Positions 22,430 through 33,751 of a stretch of DNA of 64,000 bases are shown here, one piece after another (within the stretch, counting starts at the first letter, position 1; each line of letters begins with the position of its first letter). The stretch is from assembly GCA_947650365.1 (NCBI GenBank), contig OX393554.1, forward strand, positions 35,497,137-35,561,136, read 5' to 3'. Source of the stretch: Chamaelirium japonicum. Taxonomy: Eukaryota; Streptophyta; Magnoliopsida; Liliales; Melanthiaceae. Made by a program: the position numbers and the translations under genes. The notes beneath the pieces were generated by a model, which saw only the letters and a list, made by a program, of their open reading frames with translations, ran no database searches and was not told the origin of the DNA.

Positions 22430-23510
22430 GTGCAAAACGAGCCTCCAACCTCCGGTCGGCAACCGTGTCGCCCAACGGTCGGCCACCACCTGCCGCGCCT
22501 CACCGGAGCCATCTGCACCTGCAGTCGCACCGAACGCCGTGCCGCCTAAGCCACACCACGGCGGCCTTCGCAGCCGCTTGCGCTCACCACTGGCGTCCGC
22601 TGCAACTCGGCCACCTGCGCCCGCTGCGACCCGGCCGCCAGTGCCACGTGCTGCTCCTGCGCCTGCGCACATCCCCGTGCCACCTGGAGCTCGTGCCTGC
22701 CACCGGGCCGCCCTGCCGCCGCTGCTGCAGTTCACCGGACCAGAGAAGAGCAAAAAAAAAAGGGTGGCGGCCAGACCCCCGAGCCCCAAAGAAGGGGTGG
22801 GACCCAGTCAAAAGGGTGCCACCGGCCCCCTCTTGCCAATAGAGAGGTGCAGCCCCCAAACAGGGCTGTTGTTGCTGCTGCTGCTCGGTTCCCATGGGAG
22901 CCAAAGCCCACGGCCCCATACGGGGATGAAGCCCGTACGCCGACCACCGATGCCACCTGCTGCCCCAGCACCGCGCCCGGCTGACGCCTGCGGCCCTGCG
23001 CCCTGCTTCCACCCACCTCGCCATCTGCCCACGCCGGACCCCGACCCGCTGCTGCTCCACATGAGCCCCGCGACCGCTCCGACCCCTGCCGGCTCTCCGC
23101 GCGACGCACGCCTCGCCAGCGCCGACCATCGCCGGACCCCGACGCGCCACACCGCCTGCCGGTCGCCCGAAGCCCGCAGCCACTTGAAGCCCACCGGCCC
23201 GCCACACGCGCCAGTCACCGACGGCCTGGTCCACGCCAGCCACTGCCTCGCAGTCGCCGGACCTTGCACCGGCCTGCCGCTCCGCGCCCGCCTCTGTGCC
23301 GCCGCCCGGCCCCTGCGTCCGCGCCGGCCTGCCACCCCCCGTGCCCACCTGGCCTCCGCGCCCCGCGCGCCGCCTGGCCTCTACACCGCCCGGCTGCCGC
23401 TCCACGCGCCGCCTGGCCTCCATGCCCCGCGCCGCTTAGCGCCCGCCGCTGCTGTGCCCGGCCACCGCCGGCCGCCTCCACGCTGCTGCCACCGCTGGTT
23501 TCTGCGAACC
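22430..23510. other. GC-rich block inside the outer element
   Basis: About 1.1 kb markedly richer in GC than its surroundings, with long open frames on both strands (a plus frame runs 22221-23618). The products are Pro/Ala/Arg-rich and match no family. GC richness alone lowers stop frequency, so openness is weak evidence. It may be a captured host 5' region or exon. Confidence 0.45.
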
Positions 23511-24171
23511 AGAGAAGAGACCGAAACAAAAAAAGAAAAAGAAAAAAAGAAACAGAGACGGGAAAAACCGTTTTTCATTGAACCCCCTATATATAGCCAT
23601 AATCGGTTATTGGGATAGAAAAGGGGTAAATCTCCCATCCCATGAATCTAGGGGTCTATATCTGGTGGGCATCCGTATCCGATGCAACCACCGTTTCATA
23701 ACAGAAACCAGAGAAGAAAAAAAAAAGGGAAAAGGAAAGAAAAAGAGAAGAAAAGAAAGAGGAAGAAAGAGGAATAGGAAGAAGGAGGGAACCTACCGCG
23801 TCTTCGATCACTCCACCTCCTTCGCCATTGAGCTCCCGCACCGAAGAGGAGCAACAACCCTTCGCCAAGGCGCATCGCGGCCGTCCTCGCGCTCCCGTCG
23901 CCTTGCCTCCCTGGGACTCCGCACAGCAGCCACCGCCAATGTTCAACCATCCTCAAAGCAAAGGAAGTCCGCGACAACGAGGGCGATCGAAACCTTAGAA
24001 GGAGTCTTCGTCTCCAAGCCGCCAAAGCCCATCATTTCCCGCGCTAGCAAAACAATGGGGGAAACGAAAAGGCAGGGGTCCTCATAAAGACCCAAATTCC
24101 GAGCAAAACACGCAAGTCAAGTCCAATCACTTCGCGTTTCCCGCGGGCGCACTCGACCTTGAGGGGGCATT

Positions 24172-26255
24172 TGTGGGCACCGAAATTAGCCCACGGATTG
24201 GACCCGACCCGCATGCGAAACCTGGCCCACACACAACGGCCCGCATGCGAAACCTGGCCCACACACAATGGCCCAAATGTGAAACCCGGCCCACACACAA
24301 CGGCCCACACGCAAAACTCGGCCCACACACAACGGCCCACATGCGAACTCAGCTCGCGCACAACGGCCCGTAAATGAAGCGGACCCGACTCAACGCAAAC
24401 GGGCCCCATCGGACCCGCAACTCAAATGCAAAAAGAGGCCCTACCGGTCCCCCTTCATGGAAAACCGTGCCCCCTCCCCATGGGGAGGTGTGGCCGGCCA
24501 TAAAGGGAAGAAAAGAAAAAGAAAAAGAAAAGAAAAAGAAAAAGAAAAGAAAAGAAAAAAAAATCATAACCGCCTCGATGCGGGGGGAGGTGGCGTGGAC
24601 GTCTACACAACCGTAGATCCGCGACGATCCCTCGATCCGACGGACAAGATGACATCGTGTCGCCATGCAATCCGAAAGTGCAAAGATGACAACTAAATCT
24701 TCAAAGATCAAGTCACATCTTGCCTGTAACCATCCCAACCAAAAAGGAGGGGATCGAGTTTGTTTCCCCAAATAAGGGAACAATATCTTGATGGTTATGG
24801 GGGGAGATATTGGATTAAACAAAAAAATTTCAGCCATATCTTCCCCAACCTCCCCCCTTTGCCTATAAATAGAGGGGGTGGGGGAAGGCATCAAAGGTCG
24901 AAAACTAGAGACGCGAAGGCTCTGCAAAGAAAGAGCCTCGCTCTCGAAGACCGAAGGCTTTACGAGGCACGGCAAGCACGTCCTACGGGAATCCTTGGCC
25001 CTTCAAGTCCTCATCAACGTGAAGATCTTGCACTCGAAGATCAAAGCTTCGACTCCTCGCACGAAGAAGAAAGCTTGGAGAAGAAGACCCGGAGTCGTCA
25101 ACACCCCGACTGCTCCAACGATCTTCATAAGCTCCGAAGACGCCATAAGCAAAGTCCGGAGAAGAAGATCGAAGCCGACAGCACCCGTCGTCTTCAACAA
25201 AGGCATCGACTCCTCGCACGAAGAAGAAAGCTGGGAGAAGAAGGCCTGAAGCCGGTGCTACCCCTGCCGTCTTCGTCAACAAAAAGCCGACGCTACAACC
25301 GTCGTGTAGAGATCGGTGCTACCCCCGCCGTCTTCATCAACAAAAGTCGACGCTACAACCGTCGTGCGGAGATCGTTGCTACCCCCACCGTCTTTATCAA
25401 CAAAAGCCGACGCTACAACCGTCGCATAGAGATCGGTGCTACACCCACCATCTCCACAAGAAGTCTTCAACTCCGATCAAGCCAAATACGCCCGGAGAAG
25501 AAGCCAGCCGACGCCACAACCGTCGAGGAAGCCAGAAGAATAAAGAAGCCCTGAAGAAGTAGCCATCGCCGTTTGAGAAGAAGATCGAGTCAAAGCTAAA
25601 GCCAAAGCCAACGCAAGAAGCCAAAGCAAACGCACCGGTAACGCCCGCGCTAAAAGCAACGCACGTGCCAAAGCCAAACAACTACGATGGTCACGAGCAA
25701 AGCACCGCACGTTCTAGCCGATACGACGCGAAGTCCAGAAGAACTAAAAGCATCCCAAGCCTCTACCCACCTACGTTCAAGCGCAAGCGCCAAAGCAAAG
25801 CAAACGCCAGAGCCACACCAAAGCAACGCCAAAGCCGAAAGCTAAAGCCAAAGCCGACGCCAAAAGCACGATCGACGCCGCGAACCGACGATCAAGGACG
25901 CCGAGGTCTAGCAAGGATCGAGGAAGACACAAAGGTCGAGGAACGAAGCCCAAAACCTCACTAGCCGAGAAAGCGCGAAGCACGGACGGGACAAAAGCAA
26001 CGACGGATACTCCTTAGCCTCTCAAAAACCCTCACCCTGTAAAGACCTCTGTCCTGGGCAACCCCTTCAGAGCTCTCGCACGAATACCACGTGGAGACGC
26101 GGATCAAAGGGACCCTCCAGAGGATCTCTTCCACAATCTCCTGATCAAATATTCGCCGCACCCGGACTCGTCACACCCGAGCCCCCGGGTCCCGACTAAT
26201 CTGTAATCTCGTGTGCTCGCAATAAAGACGACCCGTATCTTTTTCTGCGCCCACA
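24172..26255 (+). repeat. Right LTR of the outer element
   Basis: About 2.08 kb, colinear with 6614-8686, with TATAAATA at 24864-24871 and an intact TG…CA pair. It is followed directly by the GTGCC duplication. Confidence 0.9.
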
Positions 26256-26288
26256 GTGCCCCTCACCCCCAAGTAAATACTATAACTA

Positions 26289-26709
26289 AGGGTGGCAATG
26301 GGTCGTGTCGGGTCGGGTTCGTGTGGTGTCTAGTTTCGGGTCGTGTCCAAAACCCCTAGACCCGGTCCCAACCCGTTTAACCAATCGTGTTTAGATCCTA
26401 ACCCCGTATCCGACACGTTTATAAATGGGTAGACCCGATAAGACCCGTTAGACACGTTTACCACACGGGTTTATTCAGTTGACCCAATCCGACTCGACCC
26501 GACCTAACCCGATAGACCCGCTGATACTATATATTATAGTATCGGATTGCGGGTAGACCCGACCCGACCCGACGCTACCCGTTGAATATTAAACGGGTCT
26601 TCCGTGTCCAGATCCTAAACCCGGACCCGACCCGTTTACAACCCGAACCCGTTTAGCCCTGACCCAGACCTCGGGTCGGGTCTGCCGTGTCGGGTCCGAA
26701 ATTGCCTGC
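26289..26709. mobile_element. Non-autonomous hAT-like element (GGGTGGCAAT family)
   Basis: The left end AGGGTGGCAATGGGTCGTG and the right end (reverse complement GCAGGCAATTTCGGACCCG) are inverted relative to each other. Inside are many ACCCGACCCG/CGGGTCGGGT words. Flanks are TATAACTA at 26281-26288 and CATAACTA at 26710-26717, a likely 8-bp duplication with one change. No coding capacity. Confidence 0.65.
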
Positions 26710-26781
26710 CATAACTATAACTACACCCAATTTGGGATGTAACTGGGTCAAGTTCACGTCGGGCCTTCCCAAGTCCATGGC

Positions 26782-27037
26782 TTTGCCCCCCAAATTTTGC
26801 CTTGAATTAGACTTTACCCCCCATTTTTCATTAGTTAGACTTTACCCCACAAAACTAACTGTTCCGTCAGCTCACCATATAAGAGAAAAGGTGAGCTGAC
26901 AGAAAAGAAATAAAGTTTTGGGGGGGTTAGCTGACGGAATAGTTATTTTTGGGGGGTAAAGTCTAATTAATGAAAAAAAATATGGGGGTAGAGTGTAATT
27001 CAAGGCAAAATTTGGGGGGGCAAAATAAAAATAATCC
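26782..27037. mobile_element. Fold-back MITE, copy 1 of a family
   Basis: Long inverted arms: TTTGCCCCCCAAATTTTGCC on the left and GGCAAAATTTGGGGGGGCAAA on the right, with ACTGTTCCGTCAGCTCACC and GGTGAGCTGAC near the centre. Same family as 34016-34635 and 34846-35109, but its outermost left bases are lost. Confidence 0.7.
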
Positions 27038-27138
27038 TTAAATATTTCGGGTCTTATCCGAACCAGGCCCAAAAATATTTTATGAAGCACACGTTGTCTC
27101 TCGGCCCAAACTAAGCCCACTTTCCAAATATGCATGAG

Positions 27139-27142
<4 letters not shown>

Positions 27143-27175
<33 letters not shown>
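27143..27175. repeat. (CT)n microsatellite
   Basis: Pure TC dinucleotide run upstream of the LAP6-like gene. Confidence 0.95.
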
Positions 27176-27178
<3 letters not shown>

Positions 27179-27814
27179 GCACACTACAAAATGGAAAAAA
27201 ATAGCATTGCTAATGGATATATTAGAAGGATATTTGTGAAGTAACTCCTAAAGCCTAAGATATTGAAAGTTTCTAAGGTAGATGTGCATAAAATTTTACA
27301 TTTATTATATATAAATAAATATATATATTATAAAATAGTTTGAGCTTTGGTTGGGTCAGGGGTTACCCACCCAGCCCATAAAACATTCAGGCTTAATGGT
27401 CATCCCCGGCCCGACCCAAAGCCCAAGTGAACTCGGCCCAGTATACTGGGCCCAAATCAGCCCTTACCAGATGGGACCCGGGCTGGCCCAAGCCTACTCC
27501 CTACACCCATTAGGGTTTTCTGACCTCGGCCCACCGATTATGTGTGGTGTGATGCATGTTTGTTGGGGCTTTTGACTTGAGTACAAGAAGAGGAAGATGA
27601 GTCATGAGGTTTAAGCCTTAAAGGGGGGGGGCATAAACTGACCTAATCTTACACCTGCAAGCTACCACCCCTTTGTCATGCTTCCCCCATTCCAACCAAA
27701 CACAGTCCAGAATCCTGTCCCCCCTCCATTTTTAAACCCCAGAGCTTGATGCAAACATACCTCCACCTCCACATCAGACCTTCCCTTCGACGGCCGGCGA
27801 CATTTTCTTTCAGG
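27176..27814 (+). other. Upstream region of the LAP6-like gene
   Basis: Starts near CACTACAAAATGG (27182), which resembles a CACTA-type end. The AT-rich stretch 27300-27330 is followed by repeated GGGCCCA/GGCCCA words (27365-27540), which resemble site II-type (TGGGCC) promoter motifs of plants. I could not fix a TATA box or a transcription start. Confidence 0.4.
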
Positions 27815-29479
27815 ATGTCCCGAACCGATACCAACGGGTCGAGCCCGATCGATGGCAATCTCAACGGCACGAACCAGCGCGGAAACTCGGTCACCCGGAG
27901 CCGCAAGGCCACCGTTCTGGCCCTCGGCAAGGCCTTCCCCGACCAGCTCCTCCACCAGGATCGCCTCGTCGAGGGCTACTTCCGCGACACCAATTGCGAC
28001 GATCCGGCCATGAAGGAGAAGCTCGAGCGCCTCTGTAAGCATAGTGTCATAAAAACCTCTCCTAAATTATACATCTAATTTCATATTGGCCCAACTTTTT
28101 TTTGAACAATTTGATCCCTAAGCAATGCTCCGTCTGCATTTAACTTGTTATCTCGAAAGCATCCTTATCAATTTCCAGTAAGACCTAAAACTATTTTAAA
28201 ATATTTAATTGTATTTACTAGGATAAGTATATTTTTGGGATAAAGATTATCGGAGGAAGCTAAATGCAGATGGAACATAGTTCAAAAATAAATTTGAGGG
28301 ACCAATACGAAATGAGATGTACAGTTCAGTCAAAATTTTCACATTAAAAGTATGTGTGTGGGCCCGTGGGGGATTGACTCAAATTTTGACAGGGTCAATG
28401 GAATTGGGGGTAAAGTTTAATTACAGTAAAGATGAGGGTGTTACCAAAAAGAAATTCTTTCATTCTGTTAATCCCCAGGCAAGAATACGACGGTGAAGAC
28501 CAGATACGTAGTGATGTCGAAGGAAATCCTTGACAAGTACCCGGAGCTGGCGATGGAGGGCTCCCCCACCATCAAGCAGCGCCTCGACATCTCCAACGCC
28601 GCCGTGCTGGAGATGGCCGCCCGAGCCAGCCTCGCCTGCATCAAGGAGTGGGGGCGGCCGGCGGGCGACATCACCCACATCGTCTACGTCTCCTCCAGCG
28701 AGATACGGCTGCCGGGGGGGGACCTCTACCTCGCGAGCGAGCTCGGCCTCCGCAGCGACGTCGGCCGCGTCATGCTCTACTTCCTCGGGTGCTACGGCGG
28801 CGTCACCGGCCTCCGCGTGGCCAAGGACATAGCCGAGAACAACCCAGGTAGCCGCGTCCTCCTCGCGACGTCCGAGACCACCATCTTGGGCTTCCGCCCG
28901 CCCAACATGTCCCGGCCGTACGACCTCGTGGGCGCCGCGCTCTTCGGCGACGGGGCGGCGGCGGTGGTGATCGGTGCGGACCCGGTGGAGGGGGTGGAGC
29001 GGCCGTTCATGGAGCTGGAGTACGCGGTGCAGCGGTTCATCCCGGGGACGCAGGGGGTGATCGACGGGCGGATCTCGGAGGAGGGGATCAACTTCAAGCT
29101 GGGGAGGGACCTGCCGGAGATGATCGAGGGGCACATCGAGGGGTTCTGCCGGATGCTGATGGCGAAGGCCGGCGTGGTGGACCGGGAGTTCAACGAGCTG
29201 TTCTGGGCGGTGCACCCCGGCGGGCCGGCGATACTGAACCGGCTGGAGCGCCGGCTGGGGCTGCGGCCGGAGAAGCTGCGGTGCAGCCGGAAGGCGCTGA
29301 TGGACTACGGGAACGCGAGCAGTAACACGGTGCTGTACGTGATGGATTACATGAGGGAGGAGCTGAAGGAGAAGAAGAAGACGGAGGGGGGGCGGGAGGG
29401 AGGGGAGGAGTGGGGGCTGGTCCTCGCGTTTGGCCCGGGCATCACCTTCGAAGGTATTCTTGTTCGGAGCCTAGCTTGA
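27815..29479 (+). CDS. LAP6: Type III polyketide synthase, LAP6/PKSA-like (sporopollenin pathway)
   Basis: Two exons, 27815-28034 and 28479-29479, give 406 aa. The single intron (GT at 28035, AG at 28477-28478) splits the codon of Cys74 in phase 1, the conserved intron place of plant type III PKS genes. Visible marks are the catalytic Cys178 in YFLGCYGGVTGLRVAKD, gate-type Phe in LFGDGAAA (229), His319 in FWAVHPGGPAIL, Asn352 in MDYGNASSN and the C-terminal AFGPGITFEG loop. GCYGGVTG rather than GCSGGVAG places it nearer LAP6/PKSA than LAP5/PKSB. Family knowledge: these enzymes sit at the ER of tapetum cells, extend hydroxy fatty acyl-CoA with malonyl-CoA to alkyl pyrones, and so feed sporopollenin of the pollen wall. 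Odd points are a charged insertion near residues 369-383 (KEKKKTEGGREGG) and strong GC bias in exon 2. The start is the only ATG that gives a family-like N-terminus; in-frame ATGs lie 23 codons upstream but add an unlike leader. Confidence 0.93.
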
Positions 29480-29615
29480 GACAGTTAGTCACCTATCATC
29501 TCCCCAATACTCTTAGATATGGCTAATTAAGTACTAGTAGTCTCATGGTGTTAGCTTTTATTTTGAATTAAAAGAGTCCTTGTCCTATCATGTTAACATT
29601 ATTGCAAAATAAATT

Positions 29616-29617
<2 letters not shown>

Positions 29618-29705
<88 letters not shown>

Positions 29706-29706
29706 A
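29618..29706. repeat. (CT)n microsatellite
   Basis: Some 88 bases of TC repeat about 140 bases after the LAP6 stop, probably in or near its 3' untranslated region. Confidence 0.95.
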
Positions 29707-30163
29707 AACTAGAAAATCTTGCCCGAGTAAACTGTGCATTCTCCCGGTTGCGCGAGGTCCTGAGTCTTCTAGGGATGGATTCAAACAAATCACACACCAC
29801 ACAGAGAATTCGATACATCAATACAATATTAACAAATATAACAGATTAACCAAGCAATCAAGGAATATAACAGATTTTCAGTACTGGCAAAATAATACGC
29901 CAAGCAGTACTGGTCGTCGTTTGTCGGACTCCGCAAATCTTATTCCTGATCCTCTCACATAAACACCCACATAGTAGAGAACAACCAGTCCGAGAGATAC
30001 ATAGATATACTGGAAGATCATCAAGAGACGAAAGAGACCATCGAAGTAGAAGCCGAGGTAGCTAGACTCGTTTAGATGAACTTGAAGAAGAAACCGGAGA
30101 CGAACCTCCACTCTCTCTTCTCTTCTTCCTTTTTATTTTTTCCTCCTCCTTTTTTCTCTCTTC
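29707..30163. other. Intergenic, nothing recognised
   Basis: Between LAP6 and the TRIM. Contains only short open frames without domains. Confidence 0.5.
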
Positions 30164-30530
30164 CTTCCTGTAGATACCCTCGCAACCCAAAGCACAGGTC
30201 GTAAGGAATGGTCCACCAGAGGGTATTTAAGATCGAACACATTTGCATGCCCAGCCCCTAACCGATGTGGGACTAAACCCAACAATCCCCCCCTCACACG
30301 AGGCTAGGATTGAACCACCCGCCAGCCCCCCCCTCCCTCGTGTTGCGGCGATAGGGGAGGAGGACATATTCGGCCGTACTAGATCCAAATTGGGTAGCAC
30401 CTGGCTCTGATACCATTTGTAGATATTCTCTTGCTCCCAAACCCGGGTCGTAAGGGGATGTCCACCAGAGGCTATTTAAGAACACCTTTGCCCAGCCCCT
30501 AGCCGATGTGGGACTAAACCCAACACTTCC
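30164..30530 (-). mobile_element. TRIM (miniature LTR retrotransposon)
   Basis: Two LTRs, 30418-30525 (5' on this strand) and 30169-30284, run TGTTGGGTTTAGTCCCACATC…TACA on the minus strand. The primer site TGGTATCAGAGC (complement at 30404-30415) lies two bases after the 5' LTR, and a purine tract GTGTGAGGGGGGGAT precedes the 3' LTR. Target duplication CTTCC is at 30164-30168 and 30526-30530. The interior is 133 bp and non-coding. It relies on another element's enzymes. Confidence 0.93.
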
Positions 30531-31275
30531 TTCATTCCACTCTCTTCTTTCTTTGTTGCCAAACACGGCCTAGACTAGGTTTCCCTTCTCTCTCCATCTC
30601 GCTCTCGTTTTGATGGCCCAATCCATCCAATCCTAGAGCCACACACCCCTCCACTCTATAAGAGAGGAAATGTATGACCATAGGATTCAAATCCGACCCT
30701 CGTTTTCACCAAGTTCGCCCCTGGTTCTCCCCGACGAGATCCTATTGGCCAACTAGCAGAAAACCCACCCGATTTGCCCAGGCTAGTCGGACTCACCTGC
30801 TACCGTCGGGTCGGGTTTTAATAGACCAAAACTCAACGCTTCTCTGTGTGAAAACCGTGTTTTGTACATTTAATTAGAGGATAAGATGATTGTACGTGTA
30901 CACTGATATAGTTTCAATTTGTCGATAGTGTTTCATAGATCTCATATATATAGGTCAATGAACTTAATTGATACCCAATCAGATTGATCCTTTGTACTGA
31001 TTCCTAATTAATTAGTCTGGTTTAATTAAGCTTTAGAAATATTTAGCATCAAATGAAGGAGATGTGAAATTTTCAGTTAGCGCAATCAAAATTAAAAAAA
31101 AAATCCTTTAATTACGATATTGTCTTTAGGGGGTATAGGGTATGAGATTTTATAAATAACATTTATCGACAACAATTATAACCCTAGATAGATATGAATG
31201 GCAAAGGCTAAATTATTCATAAAACCAACCCCACGTAGATGGGACATGGCTTGATGGTTATGGTTATGATAGTCA
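30531..31275. other. Intergenic between convergent LAP6 and SCPL genes
   Basis: AT-rich sequence without recognised genes. It presumably holds the 3' ends of both genes, but I could not assign polyadenylation signals with confidence. Confidence 0.5.
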
Positions 31276-33671
31276 TCAATGAGCGGCCGCCTCTGGGAGT
31301 TGACTATCTGCCATGAAGGATTTGGCGAGGATGTATCCCCTCTTGGGCTGATCCTCCGAGACCTTTCGACCGGCGTTTCTGACGGTCGCGATCGTCAATC
31401 CTTCTCGGTACGTCTCGGTGAACCCTGCAACCTGCATTCCAATGAACATCTCCTTCACTCATTACCCAAAGTCATTAGATCAGCCTAATTAAACCTAATT
31501 AATCAGCCACATGCGATATTAAACAAAAGTTTTTGACGCGGACCGAGTTATCATCAAACCATGGCCGCCAGCCCGAAAGCACCGTCAGGTTGAGGTTGCT
31601 CACAAAGGCTTCTGCTAGGATCGCTGGGTCCTCATGGTCAAGCACACCACTGGATCAGAGAAAGAAGAGAGACGAATGGATTAGCCAAAGATCCTGCATG
31701 TGGGTGGGCTGACACGTGTTAGCCATAGAAGCAATCGATCTTAAGAGGAAAAAAACTATCCCGCCCGTGTGGCGGTGTGTGTTGTAGCAGCCTTGTATCT
31801 TATCTCTCGATCTGTCTGATTACGGTGATCGAGGCTTGCGCCGCACTGTGGCACCTCCTGAAGATCTTTTTGATCGTCCTCTCTCTTTCATGAAAAAAAA
31901 AAATCAATAATCACCTGTATATTAGCACACGTGTCTTATTGGCTAATATTGCCTTGATGTCACCTTCAGAAGAAACAAACATGCGATTCCACTCGGTCAA
32001 ACTGCAATACAATTCAATTGGAGATCAGTGAGCAAGACAAAAGAAAAGGAGCTAGTTGTGTCAATTAAAGTTTAATTTAAAAAAAAATTAAATGAACTTT
32101 CAATTATAAAATAAGGATGATGGTTGCACTTTGAAGCAAATTAAGTCGAAAAGGTGCGTAATTTCGGTTGCACCGATCCTAGATTTTTAGAGGTTAATCC
32201 ATTGTTTTTGGTCCTCTCAAGGGGTTGGAGGATCAGATTCTCGGATACGTCTTACGCTGGTGTATAAATAATGTGGTACACCTATTGACAAAAACGAGAC
32301 TCCAATTGCGCTCCTGTGGTTGGCAGTCTATGAACCATGGTCTCTTTGGTACAATTGCACTTACAAGCGATGATTTGTATTTAAATAAGACAAATATGTC
32401 TTTTTTTTAAAAAAAAATAGGGTGAAAAGTGTGGTGATGCCTAGCCTCTTCTCGTGTTTTGCGATCTCCCCCATTCAAAGTATCCAAATAATAAAAAAAA
32501 TCAGCAACCAGAGGATAGGGTTGATGCTTTGGTAAGGAGCCTTTGGGTTCAATTCATCCCCCTGTTCGAGTTACCCAAGAGTGCGCAGAAAAACTTTCAA
32601 ATGGGTTGGTACGTATTTCCGGAGGAATTAGTCCGAATCCGAAGTGGATCCATTGCCGAAAGCTTTGAGGGCACCCGTCGATGTCAAAAGAAAAATAGTT
32701 GCTCAATAAAATTTTCTTTGGCTCAAATCATTCATTGAATACTTCTACTTTTACTTCCTCCAAATATTCAACTGAGCCTCACGTTCTTTTGAACTGCCCT
32801 AATAAATTTGATATTAGAGGTATATGAAGATTTTACAAATCAAGGGCAACCAAAGGCTTCAAGTTCATGAGAAAGGAAACATAATACTTGCCACCTACCT
32901 AGTAGTTTGCACGCAGAACCGGCACATGGTGCATGAGGTGGAGACCAGGGAAGGCATTGGTGATAGTTAAAACGACAAGGCTGCCGGATTATTGCCGATT
33001 TTTGCGATGAGCCTCTCGGGGTGCCGAAAAAAAAGAGCGAAGGTAGTCAGCACTTAATTCGGCGGCCCAGCCATAGCTCCCAAGCCGCCAACTCAGCGGC
33101 AATATTGCTGGAGGGCCGCCATCACCATCGAAAAAGTTCTGTTATTTGTGGCGGGCCTCTATGGCCTCCGAAAAACTTACAAATATAACGGTAGGGCTGT
33201 CGAATATACGCTATTTCAATTTTTTATTAAACAAATGTGATATAAATGGCTGGTTGTACAATAACCGCCGATCTTACCGTCGAATTTGGTCGAATTTGTT
33301 GCAGTGAGTATTAAAAAAAAAAAAAATTTTATTCATACATACCCCAAAAATCTGTATCTAACCCCAGTTTTTCACCCGTTTTACAATAACTTACCCAAAA
33401 AATTTAAAATATCATTTATACCCTTATCGTATACCCCACATCAAACTAAAACCTAAAACATAACCTTTTGGGCATCGACTGCAGTTGGAAAGGAATTGAG
33501 CAATGGCCACGGTAGCGTCATTGGCAGCGACATCGACAACATGGCTCGAAGATCCTACTTCACCCTGATCGGATTCGTCCATAGGCGGCAATGGAGCTCG
33601 ATGAACCCACTTTTTCTGATCGGATTCCTCCATACGAGATCTAACCCTTCTAGCAATGGAGAAAGAAGAGG

Positions 33672-33751
<80 letters not shown>

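Larger units (their letters stand above)
19930..24171 (+). other. Non-coding interior of the outer element
   Basis: After gag there is no pol domain in any frame. Around 20355-20410 lies CTTGATCCCTCTCAGTAGGG and TACGTAGGCAGCCT, a conserved-looking stretch I associate with the interior of plant Tat-like Ty3 elements. The rest holds A-rich linkers (20310, 20420, 22265), a 96-bp tandem array and a GC-rich block. The purine tract before the right LTR ends it. Confidence 0.6.
6609..26260 (+). mobile_element. Large non-autonomous LTR element with gag only (outer element)
   Basis: Two long terminal repeats, 6614-8686 and 24172-26255, enclose an interior with a primer-site motif, a gag frame and a long non-coding part. 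Target duplication GTGCC is seen at 6609-6613 and 26256-26260. The left LTR starts TATGGG where the right starts TGTGGG; both end ACA. A purine tract (TTGAGGGGGCA) lies just before the right LTR. I found no protease, reverse transcriptase, RNase H or integrase, so movement would need another element's enzymes (LARD or TR-GAG type). An 8.07-kb second LTR element is inserted in its gag frame; without it the element is about 11.6 kb. Confidence 0.9.

Noticed and set aside
22221..23618. 465-aa Pro/Ala-rich plus-strand frame
   Set aside because: High GC explains the lack of stops; composition-driven, no domain, and long frames exist on the other strand too.
28460..29215. 251-aa minus-strand frame
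   Set aside because: Antisense shadow of LAP6 exon 2, which has strong GC bias.
29588..29821. Frames rich in (RE)n or (SL)n at 29588-29821 and 33424-33777
   Set aside because: They translate the (CT)n microsatellites.
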